Shown: positions 8,875-17,743, numbered from the stretch's first letter. The stretch is DNA of 64,000 nt from Oceanobacillus caeni (GCF_019037185.1 NZ_JAHHXM010000015.1:1-64000), one strand, 5' to 3'. Program-made: numbers and translations. Notes: generated by a model not told the origin, from the sequence alone.

Positions 8875-9783
8875 ATGAAAAAGCTAGTCACAATTGCGAT
8901 GGTTTTGATGATGGTCTTTTTAACAGCATGTTCCATGGAAAGTCCGTTTGTCAAGGATGGTTTAGGTGAAGATGAAAATGTAAAAATCGGATTAAGTATT
9001 TCAACATTGAATAACCCGTTCTTTGTTTCGCTTCGTGACGCCATTGTTGCGGATGCGGAGGAAAAAGGATATGAGATTATCGTTGTTAATGCTCAAGATG
9101 ACGCTGCAACAGAGATTAGTGGGATTGAAGATTTAATTCAACAAAACGTGGATGTTCTTTTAATTAACCCGACCGATTCTGCAGCAGTTTCTTCTGCCGT
9201 ACAATCAGCAAATAATGCGGGTATTCCTGTTATCACGATTGATCGCTCCGCAGATAACGGGGAAGTAGAAACACTCATTACTTCAGATAACGTAGCTGGT
9301 GGAGAAATGGCAGCTGACTTTATTTTGGAACAACTTGGTGAAGGTGCAAAAGTAGCAGAAATTCAAGGTATTGCAGGTGCATCTGCAACAAGAGAACGTG
9401 GAGAAGGATTCCATCATATTGCGGATAAACAGCTTGATATTGTGGCAAGTCAACCAGCAGACTTTGATCGGACGAAAGGATTAACCGTCATGGAAAACAC
9501 GTTGCAAGGAAAAGGCGATATTCAAGCGGTGTTTGCACATAATGATGAGATGGCCCTTGGAGCTATAGAAGCAATTAAAGCGGCAGGTAAAGATATCGTT
9601 GTCATTGGTTTTGATGGAGTAGAAGATGCATTAGCTTCTGTTCAAGCTGGTGAACTTACCGCGACGATTGCACAACAACCTAACCTTATGGGACAAGAAG
9701 CAGTTTCTACAGTGGAAAAAGTGCTTAATGGAGAAGAATTAGAAGAAGTGATAAAAGTACCTTTGGAATTGAAAACGAAATAG
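8875..9783 (+). CDS. rbsB: ribose-binding lipoprotein
   Basis: This 302-residue substrate-binding lipoprotein begins with a signal peptide and lipobox (VFLTAC, Cys19), so it is anchored outside the membrane. The mature part has the type I periplasmic-binding fold with conserved sugar-binding segments (STLNNPFFV, NPTDSAAVS, ITIDRSAD, AHNDEMALGAIEA, VIGFDG). The ATG at 8875 follows AGAGGTG at good spacing; a GTG at 8866 is inside that site. It ends the ribose operon before a strong terminator. Confidence 0.95.
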   Translation: MKKLVTIAMVLMMVFLTACSMESPFVKDGLGEDENVKIGLSISTLNNPFFVSLRDAIVADAEEKGYEIIVVNAQDDAATEISGIEDLIQQNVDVLLINPTDSAAVSSAVQSANNAGIPVITIDRSADNGEVETLITSDNVAGGEMAADFILEQLGEGAKVAEIQGIAGASATRERGEGFHHIADKQLDIVASQPADFDRTKGLTVMENTLQGKGDIQAVFAHNDEMALGAIEAIKAAGKDIVVIGFDGVEDALASVQAGELTATIAQQPNLMGQEAVSTVEKVLNGEELEEVIKVPLELKTK

Positions 9784-9804
9784 GGGAGACGTGGGGATAG
9801 GACG

Positions 9805-9836
9805 AATAACCGCCAAGGCATTGGCGGTTATTTTCA
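9805..9836 (+). terminator. rbs operon terminator
   Basis: AATAACCGCCAA/TTGGCGGTTATT, a 12-bp perfect stem with a 4-base loop followed by TTTT. It lies between two convergent gene ends and may serve both. Confidence 0.85.
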
Positions 9837-9843
9837 TACATCC

Positions 9844-10302
9844 TTACTTTACTTTAGTAGCTTCAACAACTCGCTTCAATGATTGAATTTGACCTAAATG
9901 CATTGCCTCATGGAAAGCCCCCGTTGCAGCCAATTCTCCATAAGTCTCATTACCTAGGAATCTCTTTGGGAGTTTTTGATTAAATGCTTCGCTAGGAATC
10001 TCTTTAATACGTACCAGTTGCTCGTTTAATTGCTCGATTAAGGTTTCTACTTTAGGAATATCACCTGTCCAGTCATCTGGTTTTGTACTAGGTCCAAAAA
10101 TTTCGTTATAATTTGCTGGAATCTTTTCCTGACCTTTGAAGAAAAAGTGCTCGGTTACGACCAGGATATGACCGACTTGCCAATGAATATTGTTGTTGAA
10201 TCCTTCTGGAACAATTTCTAAAACTTCGGACGAAATACCTTCTAACGCTTGTGATAAAGCTTTTCTTGTTCTAGCAAATTGACCTTTAACTAGTTCGCTC
10301 AT
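9844..10302 (-). CDS. DinB-like metal-binding protein
   Basis: This 152-residue four-helix-bundle protein is of the DinB/YfiT superfamily. The three likely metal-ligand histidines are visible: one in NIHWQVGH and two in FHEAMHLGQ (H-x3-H). Relatives include thiol-dependent S-transferases (bacillithiol users such as BstA) and uncharacterised stress proteins, so bacillithiol-dependent transfer is possible but unproven. The start ATG has GGAGG upstream. It appears to be a single-gene unit. Confidence 0.8.
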   Translation of the reverse strand: MSELVKGQFARTRKALSQALEGISSEVLEIVPEGFNNNIHWQVGHILVVTEHFFFKGQEKIPANYNEIFGPSTKPDDWTGDIPKVETLIEQLNEQLVRIKEIPSEAFNQKLPKRFLGNETYGELAATGAFHEAMHLGQIQSLKRVVEATKVK

Positions 10303-10454
10303 ATAATAACCTCCAAATAATTAAGTGGCTTATATATAATGTATCGAATTTTCAGATATAAGTCTAATCATATGGAGTCAGGGGGACAGGTTGCAAGTGC
10401 CGAAAGTTATGATAGTCAAAGTAGTGGTGATTGGGACAAGAGATTTACCCCTAA

Positions 10455-11207
10455 TTATGGCAAATTAAAGCCTTTGCTTTTCATATATTCTCGCATATGG
10501 GTTCTTCTTTTATTTCTCATGAAATCGGCCATCGTTTCAGTCCAGCCTATATTTTTATTATTACTAGCTCTAGACTGATAATAATCGCTTATTGTTTGAT
10601 CGTATTCCTCCAGTATATCTTCATATTTTTCCTCATGGTATGTATTCTCATGAAGAATAGCATCTACAGGGAGTCGAGGTTTTACGTCGTTGATGATGGA
10701 GGGTGTGCCTAAACATAATCCAAATAAAGGGAATACTTTATCCGGTAATCCGACAATTTCCCCGATTTGCTTCGGATTATTTCGCACGCCGCCAATATAA
10801 CAACCACCATAACCAAGTGATTCTGCAGCAACGATAATATTTTGTGCCATTAAAGCTGTGTCAATGGTAGTGACAAGAAAGTTTTCAAGATTATCATGCT
10901 CCATTGCTACTCCATGTTTCATACAAGCATGTTCCAATCGTTTTAAATCACCACAAAATAAAAGAAATTCCGAAGCTTCTTTCACATGCTGATTCCTTGA
11001 GTATTCGGCAATTTTCTCCCTTTTTTCTAGGTCTGTAATACGAATGATGGAATATGCTTGAACAAAGTTAGAGGAAGAAGCGCTTTGTCCCGCGCGGATC
11101 ATTTCTAACAAATGTTGCTTTGGTATAGGTGCTGAAGTATATTGGCGAACAGAGACGTGACTATTCATTGTGTTCATCGTTTCCGTTAATGCATCTTTAG
11201 GGTTCAT
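10455..11207 (-). CDS. nfsA: NfsA-type NADPH nitroreductase/flavin reductase
   Basis: The 250-residue FMN-dependent reductase has the nitroreductase fold. Key pattern points are the N-terminal SVRQYTSAPIP, the ASSSNFVQ segment that binds FMN phosphate, SLGYGGCYIGG and the NfsA-subgroup VKPRLP. Bacillus homologues (NfrA1, YcnD) reduce FMN, nitroaromatics and chromate with NAD(P)H. Start ATG at 11207 with AAGGAG ten bases before. It is divergent from the cobalamin-riboswitch operon. The substrate is not predictable from context. Confidence 0.88.
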   Translation of the reverse strand: MNPKDALTETMNTMNSHVSVRQYTSAPIPKQHLLEMIRAGQSASSSNFVQAYSIIRITDLEKREKIAEYSRNQHVKEASEFLLFCGDLKRLEHACMKHGVAMEHDNLENFLVTTIDTALMAQNIIVAAESLGYGGCYIGGVRNNPKQIGEIVGLPDKVFPLFGLCLGTPSIINDVKPRLPVDAILHENTYHEEKYEDILEEYDQTISDYYQSRASNNKNIGWTETMADFMRNKRRTHMREYMKSKGFNLP

Positions 11208-11348
11208 TTCGACATCGCTCCTTATCTATTAATTAATTTAAGGCAATTATAGTATAGAGGTGCTAGTATTACAAAATACCCGAAACAGATAATAACAAGA
11301 GGAGTCCGTTATTCTGGCCCCTTGGAATATACAAAATTTATGTAATTA

Positions 11349-11377
11349 TTGAAATATTAAAGCGGAGATGTTATACT
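11349..11377 (+). promoter_or_regulatory. sigma-A promoter of the riboswitch-methylcitrate operon
   Basis: TTGAAA at 11349-11354 and TATACT at 11372-11377 with a 17-base spacer, placed just upstream of the cobalamin aptamer. Confidence 0.65.
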
Positions 11378-11399
11378 TGGACTAATTTAATAGGTTTAG

Positions 11400-11610
11400 G
11401 AATAGGTGCAATAAAATATTCTTTTGAACAACCTTTTTTATTGCTTAAAAGGGAAATCGGTTAAACTCCGATGCTGTCCCGCAACTGTATATGGGAGCGA
11501 TTCGACTACATACCACTGTTTTCATTCGTATGAAAATGGGAAGGTTCGAAAAGTGATGACCATGAGCCAGGAGACCTGCCTATTCTAGCAACATCCAAAC
11601 CTACGAGGAT
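11400..11610 (+). ncRNA. cobalamin riboswitch aptamer
   Basis: The region carries the conserved landmarks of the adenosylcobalamin/B12 aptamer in order: TAGGTGC near the 5' end, AAAAGGGAAATCGGTT...ACTCCGATGCTGTCCC, CGCAACTGTAT, and the B12 box GAGCCAGGAGACCTGCC at about 11562-11580. A short rho-independent hairpin follows at 11698. The next genes are those of the methylcitrate cycle rather than B12 synthesis or transport. Riboswitches of this class normally switch genes off when B12 is abundant. Confidence 0.93.
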
Positions 11611-11697
11611 AGGAGGTGTTAGATGCGACTGGGTTGACATGATAGCCATTGTTATCATGCTTCATCTTAATCTGCTTTTTATGTGTTTATGCATGCT

Positions 11698-11728
11698 AAC
11701 AACTTCTATAGGGAGTTGTTTTTTTGTT
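11698..11728 (+). terminator. riboswitch expression-platform terminator
   Basis: AACAACT/AGTTGTT stem followed by a run of T, about 90 bases after the B12 box and before the first ribosome binding site. It is the likely premature terminator. A second small hairpin (CATGATA/TATCATG) lies at 11638-11660 between aptamer and terminator. Confidence 0.65.
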
Positions 11729-11765
11729 TTCTGAAATAAAATCGGAACACATGGAGGAAAACCCA

Positions 11766-12005
11766 ATGTATGGGACCGTTAGTTATTTTATTAAAAGGTT
11801 AAAGGAAATCATGATGAATAATTTAGTTGTTGATCAAGCATCTACATTGCAAGTGTGTTATTCACAAATAAAACAAGAGATTCGTGCTTACGCAGAAAAT
11901 AAAGAGAAAGAGGAGGCTTATTTACTTAACTTTGAAAGGGCTTTCGACAATGTGCGAAAAGATTTACTAGGACAAGAGGAGGAGTTTGATGAAAACAAAT
12001 ATTGA
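11766..12005 (+). CDS. small hypothetical protein of the methylcitrate operon
   Basis: An acidic, probably helical 79-residue protein (YSQIKQEIRAYAENKEKEE in the middle) without signal peptide or membrane segment. I do not recognise the family. I chose the ATG at 11766, eight bases after GGAGG; readings from 11724 or 11751 would start inside the riboswitch terminator or on the binding site. Its 3' end overlaps mmgD by 17 bases, so the two are very probably co-translated. Position as first gene behind the cobalamin riboswitch suggests a regulatory or accessory role in propionyl-CoA metabolism, which is inference only. Confidence 0.7.
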   Translation: MYGTVSYFIKRLKEIMMNNLVVDQASTLQVCYSQIKQEIRAYAENKEKEEAYLLNFERAFDNVRKDLLGQEEEFDENKY

Positions 12006-13092
12006 CTTTGTTCCAGGCCTTGAAGGGGTTATTGCAGCAGAAACAGCGATTTCTTTGCTTGATACAGAACAAGAAAAAATCATCTTAAGAGGCTATGATC
12101 TTATTGAATTGTCGCAGCAATATGATTATTTGGATGTGGTGCATCTGTTATTAGAGGATAAATTACCTGATTCAACCGAAAAAGGTCAATTGGAAGAAAA
12201 GCTGAAGGACGAATATCAGGTTCCTACTTTTGTAAACGATGTCTTTTCTCTATTGCCGAAGCAGTTACACCCGATGGACGGACAGAGAACAGGTTTATCT
12301 ATTTTAGCGGGGGTTGATAAGAGCATCGATGATCGTTCCATAGAAGTGAATAAAAATCGCGCCTATAAACTGTTGGCAAAGCTCCCGACTATTACCGTGA
12401 ATAGCTATAGAATTCTAAATAATGATGAGCCACTATCTCCAAGGAAAGACTTACCGTATAGTGCGAATTTCTTATATATGATAACAGGAAAAGTACCGTC
12501 TGATCAGGAAATGAAGATTTTTGATCGCTCCTTACTATTATATAGTGAGCACGAAATGCCCAATTCAACGTTTACAGCGAGAGTTATTGCTTCAACACAA
12601 TCAGACTTATACGGCTCCTTAACCGGTGCGGTTGCATCGCTGAAAGGGAATTTGCACGGGGGAGCGAATGAGGCTGTGATGCATATGTTGCTAGAAGCTA
12701 AAACAGTCGCTGGATTTGAAAAAATGCTAATGGGTAAGTTGGAACGGAAGGAAAAGATTATGGGGTTTGGACATCGTGTATATATGAAGAAAATGGATCC
12801 ACGGGCATCTATTATGAAGGAATCTTTAAAGCAACTCTGTGAGAAAAAAGGTGATTTTTTATTGTTAGAAATGTGTGAAGCTGGAGAAAAGATAATGGAG
12901 GAAGAAAAAGGCCTATACCCTAATCTTGATTATTATGCTGCTCCAGTATATTGGATGCTTGGAATTCCAATTGCATTGTATACCCCAATCTTCTTTAGCG
13001 CACGGACAGTTGGATTATGTGCTCATGTAATCGAACAACATCAAAACAATCGACTTTTCAGGCCACGTGTACATTATATTGGCGAGCGGTAA
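11989..13092 (+). CDS. mmgD: 2-methylcitrate/citrate synthase
   Basis: The 367-residue enzyme belongs to the short, Gram-positive type of citrate synthase that includes Bacillus MmgD. It condenses propionyl-CoA (or acetyl-CoA) with oxaloacetate. Catalytic residues are visible: His in NLHGGANE (near 223), His in MGFGHRVY (near 261) and Asp in PNLDYY (near 313). RTVGLCAHVIEQ and RPRVHYIG close the protein. The ATG at 11989 follows GAGGAGG. The next genes, methylcitrate dehydratase and methylisocitrate lyase, make the 2-methylcitrate role much more likely than a TCA-cycle role. Confidence 0.93.
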   Translation: MKTNIDFVPGLEGVIAAETAISLLDTEQEKIILRGYDLIELSQQYDYLDVVHLLLEDKLPDSTEKGQLEEKLKDEYQVPTFVNDVFSLLPKQLHPMDGQRTGLSILAGVDKSIDDRSIEVNKNRAYKLLAKLPTITVNSYRILNNDEPLSPRKDLPYSANFLYMITGKVPSDQEMKIFDRSLLLYSEHEMPNSTFTARVIASTQSDLYGSLTGAVASLKGNLHGGANEAVMHMLLEAKTVAGFEKMLMGKLERKEKIMGFGHRVYMKKMDPRASIMKESLKQLCEKKGDFLLLEMCEAGEKIMEEEKGLYPNLDYYAAPVYWMLGIPIALYTPIFFSARTVGLCAHVIEQHQNNRLFRPRVHYIGER

Positions 13093-13185
13093 TTCGATCA
13101 ACTGGGGAGTTGTGTACCGCCCGCCGATAAGTGACAGGCACTCATACTTATCATATAGAAAATTTAATAGGAAAGGAAGAGGATT

Positions 13186-14619
13186 TTGCTAAAAGTAAAC
13201 GAACAAACGAAAACCGATCCATTATTAGAGGAAATTACGGACTATGTTCTAAACAAAGATATTACGAGTACAGAAGCTTATACAACGGCTCGTTATGTTT
13301 TGTTGGATACATTAGGAGGTGGCATTCTTGCACTCAGTTACCCAGAATGCACGAAGTTACTTGGACCTGTTGTACCTGGGACAATCGTACCACATGGAAC
13401 TCGTGTGCCCGGAACATCTCACGTTCTAGATCCGGTGCAGGGGGCATTTAATATCGGTACGATGATCCGTTGGCTTGACTATAATGATACATGGTTAGCA
13501 GCGGAATGGGGACATCCATCCGATAACCTGGGTGGAATATTGGCGGTTGCTGATTATATTAGCCAAATTCGTGTTGCTAAAGGGCAGTCTCCTCTTCTCG
13601 TAGATGATGTATTGGAAATGATAATTAAGGCGCATGAAATCCAAGGTGTGCTTGCATTGGAAAATAGTTTAAATCGAGTTGGACTTGACCATGTATTATT
13701 TGTGAAAATCGCAACTACTGCTGTTGTTACGAAAATGTTAGGTGGTGGCAGGGAAGAAATTATTAATGCATTGTCCAATGCCTGGATTGATAATTCAAGT
13801 TTACGAACGTATCGGCATGCCCCAAATACGGGTTCTCGTAAATCATGGGCTGCAGGGGATGCTACTAGTCGAGCGGTATTTCTATCCTTGTTAGCTATAA
13901 AGGGAGAAATGGGCTATCCATCCGCATTAACGGCACCAGATTGGGGATTCCAAGATGTTTTATTTAACAAACAAACCTTAACACTTGCTCGTCCGTTAGA
14001 TTCCTATGTGATGGAAAATGTATTATTCAAAGTTTCCTATCCTGCTGAATTTCATGCCCAAACTGCGGCGGAAGCGGCTATCGAGTTGCATCCGAAAGTA
14101 AAAGATCGTTTAAACGAGATTGATAGAATAGAAATTACAACTCATGAGTCTGCTATTCGTATTATTGACAAAAAAGGCCCTTTAAACAATCCTGCAGACC
14201 GCGACCATTGCTTGCAATATATTACGGCAATTGGACTCTTAAAAGGGGATATTACTGCAGAGGATTACGAGGATGAAGCTGCAGCAGATCCAGTCATTGA
14301 TATGTTACGAGATAAGGTGATAGTTACGGAAAACAAAGAATATACCAAAGATTACCTTGATCCGAATAAGCGCTCGATCGCTAATGCGGTTCAGGTTCAT
14401 TTTAAAGATGGGACATCAACAGAAAAAGTGGAATGCGAGTATCCATTGGGTCACCGTTTTAGAAGAGAGGAAGCATTTCCGAAAATTATCGCGAAATTTT
14501 CCTCCAATCTATCGACACATTATACAGAAAAACAACGAAAGAAAATAGAAGAAGTGTGTTTGAATGATGATAAAATCCGTTCGATGCATGTGAATGAATT
14601 CATGGAACTATTTGTCTGA
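13186..14619 (+). CDS. mmgE: 2-methylcitrate dehydratase (MmgE/PrpD)
   Basis: This 477-residue MmgE/PrpD-family dehydratase converts 2-methylcitrate to 2-methylaconitate. It shows long stretches typical of Bacillus MmgE ([60 protein letters not shown]). The only reasonable start is the TTG at 13186 behind GGAAAGGAAG; the first in-frame ATG would remove conserved sequence. It lies 93 bp after mmgD with no clear terminator between, and upstream of prpB in the same direction. Confidence 0.93.
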   Translation: MLKVNEQTKTDPLLEEITDYVLNKDITSTEAYTTARYVLLDTLGGGILALSYPECTKLLGPVVPGTIVPHGTRVPGTSHVLDPVQGAFNIGTMIRWLDYNDTWLAAEWGHPSDNLGGILAVADYISQIRVAKGQSPLLVDDVLEMIIKAHEIQGVLALENSLNRVGLDHVLFVKIATTAVVTKMLGGGREEIINALSNAWIDNSSLRTYRHAPNTGSRKSWAAGDATSRAVFLSLLAIKGEMGYPSALTAPDWGFQDVLFNKQTLTLARPLDSYVMENVLFKVSYPAEFHAQTAAEAAIELHPKVKDRLNEIDRIEITTHESAIRIIDKKGPLNNPADRDHCLQYITAIGLLKGDITAEDYEDEAAADPVIDMLRDKVIVTENKEYTKDYLDPNKRSIANAVQVHFKDGTSTEKVECEYPLGHRFRREEAFPKIIAKFSSNLSTHYTEKQRKKIEEVCLNDDKIRSMHVNEFMELFV

Positions 14620-14653
14620 TAAGGGAAGTATAAACCTTACTCTCTGCAAGTAC

Positions 14654-14693
14654 AACTAAGGCGTTCTCCGGCCTAATGGCGAATGCCTTAGTT
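14654..14693. repeat. GGCGAATGCCTTAGTT hairpin
   Basis: Arms AACTAAGGCGTTC and GGCGAATGCCTTAGTT pair around a 10-12 base loop in the mmgE-prpB gap. A hairpin with the same arm GGCGAATGCCTTAGTTT recurs at 63542-63575 downstream of nothing obvious, so this is a repeated element and not just a terminator. It has a T-rich flank and could attenuate prpB. Confidence 0.6.
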
Positions 14694-14724
14694 TCTAATC
14701 AATCCATAAAGGAGGGCTTTATTC

Positions 14725-15630
14725 ATGGCTTGGATAGTCGATCAACAATCATCTCAAGTAGAATTGGCCAATCAATTTAAAGAATTAATCAATGAAGAAT
14801 CTATTTTGCAAATCCCCGGGGCGCATGATGCGATGGCAGCGCTTGTTGCAAAAAATGCAGGATTTTCGGCACTTTATTTGTCGGGTGGTGCTTATACAGC
14901 GAGCAGGGGGCTTCCTGACCTTGGAATTATCACATCAACGGAAATAGCAGAAAGGGCGAGGGACCTTATTCGGGCTACGAATTTACCAGTACTTGTTGAT
15001 ATTGATACAGGATTTGGTGGTGTCTTGAACGCCGCTCGTACGGCAAGAGAAATGGTCGAGGCGAATGTAGCCGCTGTTCAAATAGAAGATCAAAAGCTCC
15101 CTAAAAAATGTGGTCACTTGAACGGAAAGCAACTTGTTTCCACAGAAGAAATGGTTCAAAAAATAAGAGCGATGAAAGAAGTTGCTCCATCTTTAGTTGT
15201 TATTGCACGGACAGATGCACGTTCGGTTGAAGGTTTGGATGCAGTTATGGAAAGATCACAAGCCTATATTCAAGCCGGAGCGGACGGGATTTTCCCAGAG
15301 GCGTTACAGTCGGATGAGGAGTTTCGATTGGCCGCTAAGAATATTGATGTCCCACTTTTAGCGAATATGACGGAATTCGGAAAGACACCATATATCACTG
15401 CAGAAGAATTTGAAAGTATGGGCTTTAACATGGTGATCTATCCAGTGACGTCTTTGAGAGTGGCCGCAAAAGCTTATGAGCGGATATTTTCCTTAATTAA
15501 AGAGCAAGGAACTCAAAAGCAGGGGATTTCGGATATGCAAACAAGAAAAGAACTATATGATACGATATCCCTCTATGACTTTGAGGAACTGGATGAAAGC
15601 ATTGCTAAGACGCTATTGCCAAAGGATTAA
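14725..15630 (+). CDS. prpB: methylisocitrate lyase
   Basis: This 301-residue member of the isocitrate lyase/PEP mutase superfamily cleaves 2-methylisocitrate to pyruvate and succinate, the last step of the methylcitrate cycle. The catalytic-loop motif KKCGH is near residue 127; PGAHDAMAALVA, LVDIDTGFGG and IARTDAR supply Mg and substrate contacts. Length agrees with Bacillus YqiQ (MmgF, about 301). Strong AAGGAGG site upstream. A 2-methylaconitate isomerase gene is absent, as in Bacillus, where MmgE and aconitase are thought to suffice. Confidence 0.93.
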   Translation: MAWIVDQQSSQVELANQFKELINEESILQIPGAHDAMAALVAKNAGFSALYLSGGAYTASRGLPDLGIITSTEIAERARDLIRATNLPVLVDIDTGFGGVLNAARTAREMVEANVAAVQIEDQKLPKKCGHLNGKQLVSTEEMVQKIRAMKEVAPSLVVIARTDARSVEGLDAVMERSQAYIQAGADGIFPEALQSDEEFRLAAKNIDVPLLANMTEFGKTPYITAEEFESMGFNMVIYPVTSLRVAAKAYERIFSLIKEQGTQKQGISDMQTRKELYDTISLYDFEELDESIAKTLLPKD

Positions 15631-15677
15631 CATTCCTTTGGCGAGTTACCTTAACTTGTCCTTCATCGATCCCAGGG

Positions 15678-16070
15678 CAGAGTGCTGATATCTCGGAGCA
15701 TAGCTGCTGATATCTCGGAGCAGAGAGTACTGATATCTTGGAGCAGAGAGTACTGATATCTTGGACAGAGCTGATATCTTGGAGCAGAGCGCTGATATCT
15801 TGGAGCAGAGCGCTGATATCTTGGAGCAGAGCGCTGATATCTTGGAGCAGAGCGCTGATATCTTGGAGCGAGCGCTGATATCTTGGAGCAGAGCGCTGAT
15901 ATCTTGGAGCAGAGCGCTGATATCTTGGAGCAGAGCGCTGATATCTTGGAGCAGAGCGCTGATATCTCGGAGCAGAGTACTGATATCTCGGAGCGGAGTA
16001 CTGATATATTGGTGCTGAATGCTGATATCTTGATGCAGAGTGTGATATCCCTGGTTTGAGTACCGATTTT
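15678..16070. repeat. GATATC 21-bp-period array 2 (largest)
   Basis: About 17 near-identical tandem units of the form GCTGATATCTTGGAGCAGA plus two bases, period 21 bp with a few 1-3 bp slips. Because 21 is divisible by three, open frames appear on both strands encoding seven-residue repeats; these have no ribosome binding site and are not genes. It lies downstream of prpB and next to a decayed YxjG-like fragment. Confidence 0.9.
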
Positions 16071-16100
16071 TTAGAATAATAGTTTGTAAATATGTAAGAA

Positions 16101-16200
16101 ATATCCACAATGTATGATAGTTTCGTCCATTGCCCTTCTTCCATTAAAATATGTTCATGATAGGTGGAAGGGACGTTGTGGGTCAATACATTGTGTAAAA
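16101..16200 (-). pseudogene. decayed YxjG/MetE-like 3' fragment
   Basis: On the minus strand the sequence reads approximately STYHEHILMEEGQWTKLSYIVDIS, closely matching the last 30 residues of the intact gene at 18841-19944 (STHHGNILTEEEQWAKLKYIVDIS). The DNA of the two loci is similar over about 100 bases by eye. The rest of this copy is gone, replaced by the GATATC array. Two neighbouring yxjG-type paralogues are usual in Bacillus (yxjG, yxjH), so this is probably what is left of the second. Confidence 0.7.
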
Positions 16201-16203
16201 TAT

Positions 16204-16254
16204 TTGTGAATATAATCACATATACTTGTCAATATATGATCTAAGTGTTATAGT
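16204..16254 (+). promoter_or_regulatory. promoter with Rex/Fnr-like palindrome
   Basis: TTGTCA at 16226-16231 and TATAGT at 16249-16254 have a 17-base spacer. Immediately upstream, TTGTGAATATAATCACAT (16204-16221) matches 16 of 18 positions of the Rex operator pattern TTGTGAAWWWWTTCACAA and also fits TGTGA-N6-TCACA of Fnr/CRP-type regulators. The downstream gene oxidises NADH, which makes Rex the more logical choice. Confidence 0.6.
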
Positions 16255-16334
16255 CATATTGTTAATTATTTAAGTTAATTGTTCTACTGAATGTGAAATG
16301 TTGAACGATTAAATATATTGGAGGCTTATTTATT

Positions 16335-17702
16335 ATGAGAGTAGCGGTTATAGGATGTACACACGCTGGAACAGCAGCGATTAATAATATATTAAATCTT
16401 TATCCCGATGCACAAATAGATGTTTTTGAAAAGAATGATAATGTTTCCTTCTTATCTTGTGGTATTGCCCTTTATGTAGGTGGAGTAGTTAACGATCCAA
16501 ACGGGCTATTTTACGCTTCTGTAGAACAATTTGAAAAACAAGGTGTACGTATGCATATGAATCATGAAGTGACATCTTGTGATATAAATAACAAACAGTT
16601 ACAAGCAAGAGATATGAAAACAAATGAAACAAAAGATTATAACTATGATAAATTAATTATTACCTCTGGTTCTTGGCCTGTAACACCACCGATTTCAGGT
16701 TCTGATTTAGAAAACGTCTTATTATGTAAAAACTTCGCTCACGCCAATGAAATCATCAAACGTTCTGAATCCGTTGAAAATGTTGTCGTTGTTGGAGCGG
16801 GATACATTGGTGTTGAACTAGTGGAAGCCTTTGAACAAAATGGCAAAAACGTAACATTAATTGATAGTGAAGAAAGAATTTTAAATCGCTATTTGGATGA
16901 TACTTTTACAGCACCTGTTGAAACCACATTTACCGAACGAGGCGTTGAATTAGCACTTGGACAAACTGTTTCCAAATTTGAAGGAACAAACGCTGTGGAA
17001 AAGGTAATCACGGATAAAGGTGAATACAGAGCGGATTTAGTTGTCATGTGTATTGGATTTAGACCGAATACAGAATTAGTCAAAGGTCAAATCGATATGC
17101 TAGGAAATGGTGCCATTATCGTTGATGAATATATGCAAACAAGTGTAAAAGACGTGTATGCAGCGGGGGATTGTTGTGCTGTGAATTATAATGCAACAAA
17201 ACAGCCAGCTTATATCCCATTAGCAACCAATGCAGTAAGAATGGGTACGCTTGTCGCCCATAATCTTGTCACACCAGTATTAGCACATCCCGGAACACAA
17301 GGTACATCAGGTTTGAAAATATATAATCATAACATTGCGTCAACAGGTTTAACCGAAAGTGCTGCAACGTTAGCGGGATTATCTGTCGATAGTGCGTATA
17401 TAGAAGATCAGTATCGGCCAGAATTTATGCCGGAAAATGCATTGATTCAATTAAAACTAGTCTACGAAATAGAAACACATCGCATTGTTGGTGCTCAAGT
17501 AATTTCTGATGCTGACTTTACCCAAGCGATTAACACAATAAGCGTTGGTATTGCAAACAACATGACCATTGAACAACTAGCATTAACTGATTTCTTTTTC
17601 CAACCTCATTATAATAAGCCAGTAAACTATTTGAATCAGGTAGCATTAGAAGCCATGGCGAAGGAAAGCAAAAAGGTTAATAAAGAAACTGTACCTGCTT
17701 AA
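16335..17702 (+). CDS. nox: FAD-dependent NADH oxidase (Nox-2 type)
   Basis: This 455-residue flavoprotein belongs to the NADH oxidase/NADH peroxidase/CoA-disulfide reductase family. It has an N-terminal FAD-binding GCTHAGTAA (7-15), the single redox-active cysteine at residue 42 in SFLSCGIALY, a second Rossmann motif VVVGAGYIGVELVE for NADH, and AAGDCC for FAD. The AGTAAINN start and overall length favour a water-forming NADH oxidase, though NADH peroxidase or CoA-disulfide reductase activity cannot be excluded. It would regenerate NAD and remove oxygen. The Rex/Fnr-like site upstream supports redox control. A strong hairpin follows. Confidence 0.82.
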   Translation: MRVAVIGCTHAGTAAINNILNLYPDAQIDVFEKNDNVSFLSCGIALYVGGVVNDPNGLFYASVEQFEKQGVRMHMNHEVTSCDINNKQLQARDMKTNETKDYNYDKLIITSGSWPVTPPISGSDLENVLLCKNFAHANEIIKRSESVENVVVVGAGYIGVELVEAFEQNGKNVTLIDSEERILNRYLDDTFTAPVETTFTERGVELALGQTVSKFEGTNAVEKVITDKGEYRADLVVMCIGFRPNTELVKGQIDMLGNGAIIVDEYMQTSVKDVYAAGDCCAVNYNATKQPAYIPLATNAVRMGTLVAHNLVTPVLAHPGTQGTSGLKIYNHNIASTGLTESAATLAGLSVDSAYIEDQYRPEFMPENALIQLKLVYEIETHRIVGAQVISDADFTQAINTISVGIANNMTIEQLALTDFFFQPHYNKPVNYLNQVALEAMAKESKKVNKETVPA

Positions 17703-17707
17703 TCCGC

Positions 17708-17743
17708 AAATGAGCCGGAGGGGCCTATCCCTCCGGCTCATTT
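17708..17743. terminator. terminator after nox
   Basis: Perfect inverted repeat AAATGAGCCGGAGGG/CCCTCCGGCTCATTT with a 6-base loop. Confidence 0.8.

Noticed and set aside
13131..13451. 106-residue frame at the start of mmgE
   Set aside because: Overlaps the well-supported MmgE coding frame; the translation is low-complexity shadow sequence.
15605..16219. Open frames on both strands through array 2 encoding seven-residue repeats
   Set aside because: A 21-bp tandem repeat keeps any stop-free frame open. There is no ribosome binding site, and frames exist on both strands, so these are artefacts.
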